The notes beneath the pieces were generated by a model, which was not told where the DNA came from, did no database searches, and saw only the letters and a list, made by a program, of their open reading frames with translations. The position numbers were made by a program, and so were the translations under genes. Positions 1 to 7,887 of a stretch of 64,000 nucleotides of DNA are shown in pieces; the stretch's first letter is position 1; each line of letters starts with the position of its first letter. The stretch covers positions 310,001 to 374,000 of the forward strand of contig NZ_OCNH01000003.1 of the NCBI RefSeq assembly GCF_900230225.1, given 5' to 3'. This DNA is from Spirosoma fluviale. Its GTDB lineage: Bacteria > Bacteroidota > Bacteroidia > Cytophagales > Spirosomataceae.

Positions 1-373
1 GAAAGTCAGCTTTCTGTTGGGTAGGCTGGCGTAGAACGGCCCTGAGCTTAGTCAAAGCCTGAGCGTAGGCTTGCACCAAAGATGTATCCTGATGGGCCTG
101 GATAAGGTGTTCCACGGTAATCAGGGCGTTGGCTTCGGCTTGGGTAAATGAAACGGGTGGCAGTCGGTACCCTTCCACGAGTGCATAGCCTCTTCCCTCG
201 ACGGTCAGGATGGGCACACCGGCGCTTTCGAGGGTTTTCATGTCGCGGTAAATGGTGCGCACGCTGACCGAAAAGCGACTAGCCAGCTCCGTGGCCGTGG
301 TTAGTTGTTTCGATTGTAACAAGGTCTGGATGGCGACTAACCGGGAAAGTCGCTTTGTCTCTGAATCAGCCAT
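1..373 (-). CDS. YafY-type HTH/WYL transcriptional regulator, N-terminal part (cut by window edge)
   Basis: About 124 residues are visible from the ATG at 371-373 to the left edge, without a stop. Residues about 8-60 form a DeoR/HTH_11-type winged helix: after LVAIQTLLQSKQ comes ATELASRFSVSVRTIYRDMK, the typical recognition-helix motif of YafY-like regulators, and then the wing with GRGYAL and EGYRLPP. The following segment matches the linker that leads to a WYL ligand-sensing domain, which would lie beyond the edge. Proteins of this family usually repress or activate a neighbouring gene; its target cannot be seen. The upstream side (374-645) holds repeat copy 1. Confidence 0.8.
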   Translation of the reverse strand, partial: MADSETKRLSRLVAIQTLLQSKQLTTATELASRFSVSVRTIYRDMKTLESAGVPILTVEGRGYALVEGYRLPPVSFTQAEANALITVEHLIQAHQDTSLVQAYAQALTKLRAVLRQPTQQKADF

Positions 374-421
374 GTAGGTCGACGGGCTAAGTACAGGCTA
401 AAATTACGCGATGAAAACTTC

Positions 422-605
422 CGTATGCTTGTAAACGGGGCAACGAATCTAAACCGGTCGTTGCTGGCGAGTACCCCCTATTAGTCAAATTCTCAAAATT
501 CGCTCCCATATGAGACCAAGAAGCAATCATCTAAGTACTCATTAAATGGGGCGTTTAAAGAAATGGCTTATTTTAATAACCGTCAACTACGGTTCGTAGC
601 ATACG
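422..605 (+). repeat. Intergenic hairpin repeat, copy 1 (full length, with terminal arms)
   Basis: Runs from CGTATGC (422-428) to GTAGCATACG (596-605), imperfect inverted ends. The core has CGCTCCCATATGAG (501-514), which can pair with the arm at 538-553 (ends GGGGCG), leaving three bases unpaired on the 3' arm. GGGCGTTTAAAG at 549-560 and TTTTAATAACCGTCAACTA at 571-589 are shared with other copies. It lies between two minus-strand genes. Confidence 0.8.
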
Positions 606-645
606 AGTTAAGTGCAAAACCACTGGATCACCAATCGGCCATGGG

Positions 646-2334
646 TTATTTGCGTTGAACCAGAATCTGGTTAGTCAAATACGAGATCTGGTAATCTCCT
701 TTCGTGACGGTGTCGTTTGGTTCCCACTGATGAAGCGTAAATACGGACGTTGGTAACGGCCTGTCGTTGACAGCAAACCGGTTTACCGTTAATGTGCTTA
801 TCTGTTCAGCGTACAAGCCCACAGAAATGAACTGCGTTCGGGCAGGGACTTTAATCAATTGTTCAGCGGCCGTGCCACTGTTGATGGGCAACACATAATG
901 AGACAACTGTTTGTTTAGTCTATCGTGGCAGTATACACTGAGTCGCACCGAACTTTCGGTATCCGCTATTCCGGTGAAGTCAGCCCGCAGCGAAAGTCGA
1001 ACCTGACCCGCCTTGCGTAGCTGATGCCTGAGCGAATCGGTCATGTTCAGGTAAAGGCAGAAAAGAGGAACAACCGAACCGGCGTAAATGCCCGTCGCGG
1101 ATGGGGTGGGTGTTGATTCACGGCTGTACAATAGGGCATCAAATGCGTCGGGTAAGGTCTTGCAAGGCCATATCATGCCGGTACGTTGGTCTGAGGTACC
1201 GTACGTAAGCTGGTTGTGCACCTGCAGGAACTGCCTTATCGTCGGCGAAGCGTTCAGATTGATAAACCCGTAGGGCGTACTCGTAACGGCTCTAATAAGC
1301 GTGCCTACTTTCCGACGATCCTCAGGAACGCGGACGGTAAAGACTCCTTTTTCATTCCAGGATGTGTACGTTCCCCTACCTACTTCCGTACCGATAGCGA
1401 GATACTGCTGGTGGTAGGCGCTATCCAACCAATACCCGGCCCGGGTTAAGCCCTCCCATGCGTAACAGGGCCGTTTCTCAATGTGTGCGTTGTGAATGTT
1501 GATAACGGCAACTTTACTCGTTGACCGTCGTTCCTTGAGCCAACGAATGTTTTCATACATCGCCCGGTCGCGGTAGGCCTGCGTGGGCCGACTAAACGTT
1601 TCAAGTGCCTCGGGAAGTTGCCCAATACACTGGCGCTGCCAAGCTTGCTTCAGCGTTACGGAAGCGGCCGTATCGCTGCGAGCCAACCACACCGTCAACG
1701 CCTTAGCCCGCTTTACCAGGGAGTTCGTGTTGGCTTGAGCCTTATACATATCGGGTAGGGTCATCAATTCAGCCAGCAGGTTGTGCAGGGAGTCGGGCAA
1801 GGCCATTCGCCGTGCTTTAACGTATGATAGCGCAAGGCGGGCAAGCTGACCGGGAGGGCCCATCTCCGCACCAAGCAGCCAAACCCGCTGCGCCACGGGA
1901 CGAGATGCGTTAACCGTTCGTAGCCATTCAACAAAGTCAAGCATGTCGGTAGTCATACCAACAACGGCCGCCAGGGTTTGTTGGGTATTGTCTTTGCCGA
2001 ACAGCACGTAGTCATTCAGGAGCCATGTATTACTGAGGTAAGCCTCCCCAAGTGATACAGCGTTGAAACCGTGCTCCTGCACCAAGGTCTTAGCCACCCT
2101 GATCTGAAGCCGCTGAATTTCCTGCGTACCGTGGGTAACCTCCCCAATAGCAATGACCGATCGATTACGGACCAAGTCGGTTAGCGTCGGCGGCAATACG
2201 GCGCTATCCGGATCATTGAATGGAACAACAGCTTGGCGGAGCAGTTTCTCCTCGGCAGATGATAGTCGCTGCGCCCAAATCGGCGTAATATTGAAAAATA
2301 AGTAGACGACAAGGGTGTACCGTAGGTGTAGCAT
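646..2334 (-). CDS. Erythromycin esterase-like exported protein
   Basis: 562 residues. Residues 1-22 look like a signal peptide ending in an A-Q boundary, so a periplasmic or outer-surface location is likely. GEVTHGTQE at about 64-72 is the GExxHGxxE signature of the erythromycin esterase/EreA superfamily (PF05139), and NIHNAHIEK further on matches its second conserved histidine block. Known members open the lactone ring of 14-membered macrolides, but many chromosomal homologues have unknown substrates, so resistance should not be assumed. It is longer than a classical Ere (about 400-450 residues): roughly 140 C-terminal residues follow the catalytic part and look beta-rich. Transcribed alone; the repeat at 422-605 separates it from the regulator downstream. 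Confidence 0.8.
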   Translation of the reverse strand: MLHLRYTLVVYLFFNITPIWAQRLSSAEEKLLRQAVVPFNDPDSAVLPPTLTDLVRNRSVIAIGEVTHGTQEIQRLQIRVAKTLVQEHGFNAVSLGEAYLSNTWLLNDYVLFGKDNTQQTLAAVVGMTTDMLDFVEWLRTVNASRPVAQRVWLLGAEMGPPGQLARLALSYVKARRMALPDSLHNLLAELMTLPDMYKAQANTNSLVKRAKALTVWLARSDTAASVTLKQAWQRQCIGQLPEALETFSRPTQAYRDRAMYENIRWLKERRSTSKVAVINIHNAHIEKRPCYAWEGLTRAGYWLDSAYHQQYLAIGTEVGRGTYTSWNEKGVFTVRVPEDRRKVGTLIRAVTSTPYGFINLNASPTIRQFLQVHNQLTYGTSDQRTGMIWPCKTLPDAFDALLYSRESTPTPSATGIYAGSVVPLFCLYLNMTDSLRHQLRKAGQVRLSLRADFTGIADTESSVRLSVYCHDRLNKQLSHYVLPINSGTAAEQLIKVPARTQFISVGLYAEQISTLTVNRFAVNDRPLPTSVFTLHQWEPNDTVTKGDYQISYLTNQILVQRK

Positions 2335-2663
2335 CTGACAAAAGAGTTTTCATCGGAAAAGTAACTGCTCAAGACCAGTAAGCGGATCATAGCCGGGTTA
2401 AATGATGTTAAAACGCCGGCACCTTACGGCTGTCCCATTATCCGCGTCCGTTTTAACCGCTTCTGGACTACTTCAACCGTCAACTCTCTGGGTAGAAAGC
2501 GTCACTGCCAACGGCGGTCGCCAAGTCAGGGTGTTCGTGGCGACAATTGATACTGGTGACACCTTCTTCGCAACGATCAGCCATCTCACAAAATGCTCAA
2601 TTTCTAATCTACTATATTTCAATGTCAGTAAAAGACAGTCAGTAGCCTACTCGATAAGTATAT
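2335..2663. other. Intergenic stretch with nothing recognisable
   Basis: Gap between the esterase-like gene start and the end of the broken kinase. A 94-codon plus-strand reading frame is open here, but it has no recognisable motif or protein-like composition, and no repeat copy or strong hairpin was seen. Confidence 0.5.
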
Positions 2664-4153
2664 CTAGACAGGTAAGTACACACTAAACGTGGCCCCCTGA
2701 CCCGCATGGCTGCTGGCCGTGATAGCTCCCCCATGATTGGCGACTACTTTTTCACAAATAGCCAGACCAATGCCGGTGCCCGCATACTGGGTTTTACCAT
2801 GTAGGCGCTGGAAGACCTGAAAGATGCGCTCACTGTATTGCTCATTAAAACCAATCCCGTTATCGGCGACCTCAATCTGATGGTAGCTCGTCGCCTGACG
2901 GATGGGTTTAACACGGGAAGGCAGATCCCCAGCGCTTAGGCACCGGTAACGCACCTGAATCCGTAGAGGTTGGTCTGACCGGCGAAACTTTACCGCATTA
3001 CTGAGCAAATTTTGAAAGAGTTGGCCTAATTGCAGCGAATCACCCAACACCGTTGGCAAGGAATCGAGGGTTATCTGGGCACCCGTTTCGGCAATCATTA
3101 AGTCTAAATCCGCTAAGCTCAGGTTGAGTACAGTCGACAGCGATACGGGTGTGATTTGATCGGCCTGGGCCGATTATACGCGAGTAGGCCAGCAAATCCT
3201 GGATTAAAGTCGACATTCGACTGGCTGCCGTCTGCATCCGCTGCAAGTAATCGACACCATCGCCCAGCGGTTCTGAACGCTGCCCGCGGAGCATTTCGCC
3301 AAACGATTGAATCTTGCGTAGGGGCTCCTGGAGATCATGGGAAGCCACGTAGGCAAACTCCTGAAGGCTTTGGTTGGAGCCGGCTCAACTCCCGGATCTT
3401 GCTTTCAAGCTGAAGTTGCAAGTGCCTCAAGCGGGTAAAATCAGTAAAGTGGATAACCACTTCCTCCCCCAGTTTAGCCGTACTCATCAAATTGTAGAGG
3501 TCAAGTCCATCCTGCTCGTAATGGATCTCAAAGGTAAGGGGCTTGCCTGTTTTGTAGGTTTCAACCGGGTTGCTGAAGCTCTCCGTTTCTTTATATCCGG
3601 GAAATACCTCGCTCACGCGTTTACCCTGCAGTTGTTCCGGGGTCGCCTTGGCATAGGCGGCATAGGCCTGGTTGGTCAAGGTAAAGCGAAAGTCAATGAT
3701 TTCCCCATTTTCCTGAATCGGTTGAAGAACCTGCATGGGTTCTTTAAACAAATTGATGATGGTTTGTAGATAGCGGTTGGCCTGAGCGACCTCCACCAGT
3801 TGCACCTCCGTTGTGATGTCCTCAACGGGCTTATTCGCCACGCGCCAGGCACGCCCCTCCAGTATATAGGTTTGGTAGTAGGACCGCTCGTAGCGTAGGT
3901 CCATGATGGACTGGATCTGTTTGGTTTGTACTACTTGGGTCAGTGATTGGAGGAGTTGTTGGGCACCAGCCTGGTTGCCACCGTCGCTGAAGAAGACCTC
4001 AAACACCCCGTTGCCTAGTAAGGGCTCGCGTTGAAGGTTGAGGGCTTTCAGGTAGTCGTCGGAGACAGCTACAATGGTGAACCTTGGCGCATCGGGCAAT
4101 AACACCAGATGATTCCCGGGTATGGCATTCATCAGTAGCGAATGGAAGGTCAA
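2664..4153 (-). pseudogene. PAS-PAS sensor histidine kinase, interrupted by two frameshifts
   Basis: Three overlapping reading frames make one kinase. Frame 1 (from 4153, or the ATG at 4132) carries two PAS modules. Frame 2 starts within ASHDLQEPLRKIQSFGE, the phospho-acceptor His box (HisKA). Frame 3 has the N box (FQNLLSNAVKF), the G1 box (VADNGIGF) and the G2 box (GTGIGLAI), ending near YLPV. Dropping one base near 3379-3383 restores LQEFAYVASHDLQEP; dropping one base in the GGCCC run near 3162-3171 restores the linker between HisKA and HATPase. Both are apparent single-base insertions. They may be real mutations or read errors. If intact it would be a roughly 490-residue cytoplasmic sensor without membrane segments. 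No response regulator is adjacent. Confidence 0.8.
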
Positions 4154-4844
4154 GCTACCCGGGTTGGTTGGGGTATCTTGCTCATCAAGGACCTGCCTAT
4201 CACTAGACTTTAAGGATCATTACCTACGGGTAGCACGGATTATCATCCCTTCGTTAAACCGGCTCGAAATTACAACTAAGTTCATTAGTACCCGAACTGA
4301 TTGGGGAATAAACGCTCACCTGGTTTTAATTCACCCTATCGACTTCTCTTCCCTTAGCCGTCATTCAGAAAACGGTCCAATAAAACGCTCCCTCATGATA
4401 CGTAAAGAGATTCCTAAATAGCCGCCTTTAACAGACTGTTATAGAAACATTATGTTTATTTATGTACTTGTTTTATTATACCTATTATATTATAATTGCT
4501 ACATAAATACTGAAACGATTGTTTGTGTACAAATACACTTACCAATATCCAATTATAGATTAGTTAATTGGGCATGATACTGTACGAATAAAGTGCTAAT
4601 GATTCAACTCATTGTCAAATTGCCCTTTTAAGGTTTATTCTTACAGGCTTCCTCAAACTGTAGTTCAATTAACCTAAAAGGCTAATCACGAGCTACAGGC
4701 TAATCAGCCCGATCGGATTCTCTTGCCACATAGATAATGCTGATAGTTGTTTCTGTAACTCACTGTAGCAGGAAGACCGTTAACTCGATTATGTATGATC
4801 AGAACTGCTTACTTTTTTATCCTTTAACCTAAATTAAAAAACAC
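4154..4844. other. 690-bp AT-rich intergenic region with a degenerate repeat copy
   Basis: Between divergent genes. 4381-4430 reads AAAACGCTCCCTCATGATACG and then a short GCCGCCTTTAA arm, resembling the core of the dispersed repeat but shortened and mutated. 4435-4560 is very AT-rich. No convincing gene was seen. Confidence 0.4.
4381..4440 (+). repeat. Possible degenerate copy of the intergenic hairpin repeat
   Basis: AAAACGCTCCCTCATGATACG at 4382-4402 matches the core start AAAACGCTCC(n)GAGACG of better copies. The 3' arm is short and the inverted ends are not recognisable, so this is a remnant at best. Confidence 0.35.
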
Positions 4845-5354
4845 ATGAAATCGCTGTGTATTGCTTTTGCATTTTCGCTGATCATTGCAGGGGTCACTGC
4901 CTGTCAACAATCGACCTCAACATCCGAAGCGGCTCCAGGAAAGGGGTCTTTTACTAATTCCGGCCCTGACGTCGACCTACTCAAAAAGGTATCTGAAGCT
5001 TATGCGAAAGGGGATTGGGAAACCTATCGCGCCTGCTATAGCGACAGCGCTGTAGTCATCGTCAATCAGTGGGCAGCCGATACCACATCAAAGTATATGC
5101 CTATTGACACTGTTATAGCAGGCATAAAAAAGTTTAGGCCTATGGTAGAATCGGTAAACTTAAATCAACCCATCTATGAAGTGATTACCGACTCGACGGG
5201 CAATAAGTATGGGCACGTATGGGCAAAACTATCCACAAAAAACCGTAATCAGAATAAGCCAGAAGACGCCATTACCTTTACATCATATGGCATAAAAAAC
5301 GGCAAAGTAACTTACCAATGGACGATCTTAAGTGCTAATAACTCATCAAAGTAA
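4845..5354 (+). CDS. SnoaL/NTF2-like lipoprotein
   Basis: 169 residues. A signal peptide ends in the lipobox AGVTAC (Cys20), so the mature protein is probably lipid-anchored in the envelope. The rest fits the cone-shaped NTF2/SnoaL fold: the helix KKVSEAYAKGDWETYRACY is the typical first helix of DUF4440/SnoaL-like proteins, followed by beta strands ending GKVTYQWTIL. The family includes isomerases and binding proteins; no catalytic residues can be assigned and the ligand is unknown. A strong hairpin (5389-5429) follows, so the gene looks monocistronic. Start chosen at the ATG that gives the signal peptide. Confidence 0.75.
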   Translation: MKSLCIAFAFSLIIAGVTACQQSTSTSEAAPGKGSFTNSGPDVDLLKKVSEAYAKGDWETYRACYSDSAVVIVNQWAADTTSKYMPIDTVIAGIKKFRPMVESVNLNQPIYEVITDSTGNKYGHVWAKLSTKNRNQNKPEDAITFTSYGIKNGKVTYQWTILSANNSSK

Positions 5355-5388
5355 CAAAACTGATTTGACCATTCGTATACTCGAGTAC

Positions 5389-5429
5389 CCTACCTTTCTC
5401 ACTGAGCATAATCGAGTGAGAAAGGTAGG
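5389..5429 (+). terminator. Perfect 15-bp hairpin, likely terminator
   Basis: CCTACCTTTCTCACT (5389-5403) and AGTGAGAAAGGTAGG (5415-5429) are exact reverse complements around an 11-nt loop, 35 bp after the lipoprotein stop codon. There is no long T run, so it may be a processing or bidirectional hairpin. Confidence 0.65.
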
Positions 5430-5500
5430 ATATAGTTTGCAAGAGCAAACCGATCCGTTTCCAAAGTCAGATTGACTATAATGCCCTTTAAAAAACGGGG

Positions 5501-5692
5501 CGTATGCTACTGATTATATTGGACAGATATTAAAAAATAAATGTCTCACAATTCGCTCCTGAATGAGACGAAGAAACGTTCATGAATAAGCTCCCGTCTT
5601 AGACGACAAATTTTTCATGTATCTGCTCATTAATTCGGGCGTTTTATTGGACAACTTTTTTGATAAATGTAAAGTACTATCCACAGTATACG
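5501..5692 (+). repeat. Intergenic hairpin repeat, copy 2 (full length, internal duplication)
   Basis: Ends CGTATGCTACTG (5501-5512) and CAGTATACG (5684-5692) are inverted. TTGGACAGATATTAAA follows the left end. The core has CACAATTCGCTCC and GAGACGAAG, then a second half-copy (GCTCCCGTCTTAGACG), so the 5' half is present twice before TTCATGTATCTGCTCATTA and GGGCGTTTTATTGG. Confidence 0.8.
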
Positions 5693-6101
5693 CTACAAAC
5701 GTGCTTCCTTCTATAGGGCCTTTTCAAGCGATTCGCTGCCGGGAATTCGCCTGCCTATATGTCGCTCCGTTAGCCTGCTAAGGGCTACTTTCAGTTGGGT
5801 AGGTCTGGCACGGATGGCCTATCAATTCAGCTAAAAACAGTCGACGATGTTAGAATCTATAGCTCTGCCTCTACGGATAACCTCATGCATCATCTTCAGT
5901 TGCAAGATGTACAGGTGAGGTGACCAGCTTCCAGAACAGAGTTTAGTTTATGGAGCCTGTTGGCGATTCTATTATTGATTAGCGCCTTGGCAATTACTCA
6001 CAAAAAAAGCAGTCAATTTAACTATCCAAATAAAAATTAGTGGAATTTAAACAATCTGACTGTATTAAAACTAAATTAAAGAATAGAACCTCCCTTCGCA
6101 T
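5693..6101. other. Intergenic region upstream of the efflux operon
   Basis: No complete gene. A plus-strand stretch of about 46 codons ending in TGA near 5930 has protein-like composition (VDDVRIYSSASTDNLMHHL) and might be the tail of a lost gene, but it matches nothing I recognise. The last 100 bp are AT-rich and lead to a candidate promoter. Confidence 0.35.
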
Positions 6102-6109
6102 TATATTTG
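6102..6109 (+). promoter_or_regulatory. Candidate Bacteroidota -7 element
   Basis: TATATTTG fits the TAnnTTTG -7 consensus of Bacteroidota housekeeping promoters and lies 22 bp before the ATG at 6131. No clear -33 TTTG is seen, so support is limited. Confidence 0.4.
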
Positions 6110-6130
6110 TTATGATCCAATCGGGTGATC

Positions 6131-6550
6131 ATGCAAAAACGGAAATATAGCGCAGTTTGGCACAGGCTTTTTTGCTTATTGATGGCTTTTTACGTCATCA
6201 ATGTCAGTATTGACGCGCCCGATGGTTATGTGTCGGCCAATAGCTATGGCGAGTACCGGGAAGATTTATCCGTCAACGAGATCGAAAGCTTAGGCGAACT
6301 AATTCTCGAAAACGTGTTTGGCATCCACGATGCAGTTCCTGAGCACGATGAATCAAACGAAGAGGAAGATCAGCTGACCAAGATCTTCATGGACTGGTCT
6401 ATTCCCAGTCCACTTGTCATTTATTTAGTAGATCCAGTGGCTGGTTATCTCACCCCCACGCGGATGCCCTTTACGGGACTTATCTACCGGTCTAACCCGG
6501 CTGAGATCAATACACCTCCCCCACAACGACGGCCCGGCCAGGTGGCCTAA
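6131..6550 (+). CDS. Small exported protein at the head of the RND efflux operon
   Basis: About 139 residues from the ATG at 6131 (a GTG two codons upstream is possible). Residues about 10-27 form one hydrophobic segment (signal peptide or anchor), followed by an acidic region with LSVNEIESLGELILENVFG and PEHDESNEEEDQ. I recall similar short acidic exported proteins next to RND or metal-efflux genes in Bacteroidota, but no function is assigned. The C-terminus is Pro-rich. The gap to the adaptor gene is 142 bp, so co-transcription is likely but not proven. Confidence 0.6.
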   Translation: MQKRKYSAVWHRLFCLLMAFYVINVSIDAPDGYVSANSYGEYREDLSVNEIESLGELILENVFGIHDAVPEHDESNEEEDQLTKIFMDWSIPSPLVIYLVDPVAGYLTPTRMPFTGLIYRSNPAEINTPPPQRRPGQVA

Positions 6551-6692
6551 ATCTCCTCTTTACCGACACTTCCTTCTCGTCGGCCCTTTCCGGTCGCTTG
6601 ATGAAAGCGTTAAAGCCTACCGTACCAATTGTATAACCAGGTACGCAGTCGCTAGTTGCTAGCTATTTTCTCCATTATTTTTCAACTCATTT

Positions 6693-7850
6693 ATGTCTCT
6701 TCAAGGAGTGACCCGTTTTCGGCGGGTCCGATTGACAACGCATATCCTGTCAGTTTGGGTATTGTTATTCGTCGTAACGGCTTGCTCAACCGAGCAAAAG
6801 ACCGAGCAGGCTAAAACGGAAACATACCCGGTTATCCAGCCAGTCGTAACCGACACGCTATACGCCAAAGATTACGTTGCTGATATTCAGGCCGTACAGA
6901 ACGTCGAAATCCGTACGCGCATTGAAGGTTATCTGGACCACATTTACGTGGATGAAGGGGGATTCGTCCGCAAAGGGCAACTGCTCTTTACGGTCAATAA
7001 TCCCGAATACCGCGAGGAACTGATGCGGGCAACGGCCAGCCTGAACAATGCAACGGCGGAAGCCAAAACCGCGGAGGTCGAAGTGAAAAGCGTGTCGCTG
7101 CTGGCCAATAAAAAGGTTATCTCCGAGATTGAATTAGAAAAAGCGCAGGCCAAACTGGCTGCCGCCCGGGCGAAAATTGACGAAGCCAAAACCGCCCAAA
7201 CGGGGGCCCGCCAAAAACTGGCCCTCACCCAAATCCGCGCGCCCTTCGACGGCGTGGTTGACCGGATTCCCAACAAAGTGGGCAGTCTGGTCGACGCCGG
7301 AACCCTGTTGACCACGCTCTCCGATAACCACCAGGTGTTCGCTTATTTCAATGTTCCCGAAGGGGAGTACCTGGATTTTGTTACGGCTAAGGACGCCCTT
7401 CAGAAACGGGACGTATCGCTGGTGCTGGCCAACAATCAGATACATACCAATAAAGGGAGCATCGAGAAAATCGACGGGCAAATTGACCGCAATACGGGTA
7501 ACATTGCTTTCCGCGCCCGCTTTGCCAACCCCAAAAATCTGCTCAAACACGGTTCGAGTGGGAAAGTCAGGATGAATCAGGCGGTGACCCAGGCGTTGAT
7601 GATTCCCCAGAAAGCGGCTTTCGAATTACAGGACAAGCTGTTTGTCTTCGTGGTGGGTGCTGACAACAAAGTCAGGATGCGCAGTTTCGTGCCCAAGCTT
7701 CGGCTGCCGCAGCTGTACGTCGTGGCGTCCGGCCTGGCCGCTTCGGACCGGATTCTCTACGAAGGCATTCAGACCGTGAAAGAGGGCGATACCATTGAGC
7801 CACAAGTACTGTCGGCTCCCCAACTCATGGCGCAGTTAGCTAATCAGTAA
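6693..7850 (+). CDS. RND efflux periplasmic adaptor (AcrA/MexA family) lipoprotein
   Basis: 385 residues. The lipobox FVVTAC (Cys31) indicates a lipid-anchored periplasmic adaptor. The order is typical of membrane fusion proteins: a first half-lipoyl motif (RTRIEGYLDHIYVDEG), an alpha-helical hairpin rich in Ala/Lys/Glu (about 105-165), the second half-lipoyl motif (TQIRAPFDGVVDRI), then beta-barrel and membrane-proximal domains. It would link the pump encoded 37 bp downstream to the outer-membrane factor and help export toxic small molecules. No regulator gene adjoins the operon. Confidence 0.93.
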   Translation: MSLQGVTRFRRVRLTTHILSVWVLLFVVTACSTEQKTEQAKTETYPVIQPVVTDTLYAKDYVADIQAVQNVEIRTRIEGYLDHIYVDEGGFVRKGQLLFTVNNPEYREELMRATASLNNATAEAKTAEVEVKSVSLLANKKVISEIELEKAQAKLAAARAKIDEAKTAQTGARQKLALTQIRAPFDGVVDRIPNKVGSLVDAGTLLTTLSDNHQVFAYFNVPEGEYLDFVTAKDALQKRDVSLVLANNQIHTNKGSIEKIDGQIDRNTGNIAFRARFANPKNLLKHGSSGKVRMNQAVTQALMIPQKAAFELQDKLFVFVVGADNKVRMRSFVPKLRLPQLYVVASGLAASDRILYEGIQTVKEGDTIEPQVLSAPQLMAQLANQ

Positions 7851-7887
7851 ACGTTCAGACACTCAACAACCGCAAGGGCGGACCACT

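Noticed and set aside
2402..2686. 94-codon plus-strand open frame
   Set aside because: No motif, no start context and no homology I recognise; its end overlaps the broken kinase gene.
5780..5935. Coding-like stretch VDDVRIYSSASTDNLMHHL
   Set aside because: Too short, no start and no known match; mentioned only as a possible remnant.
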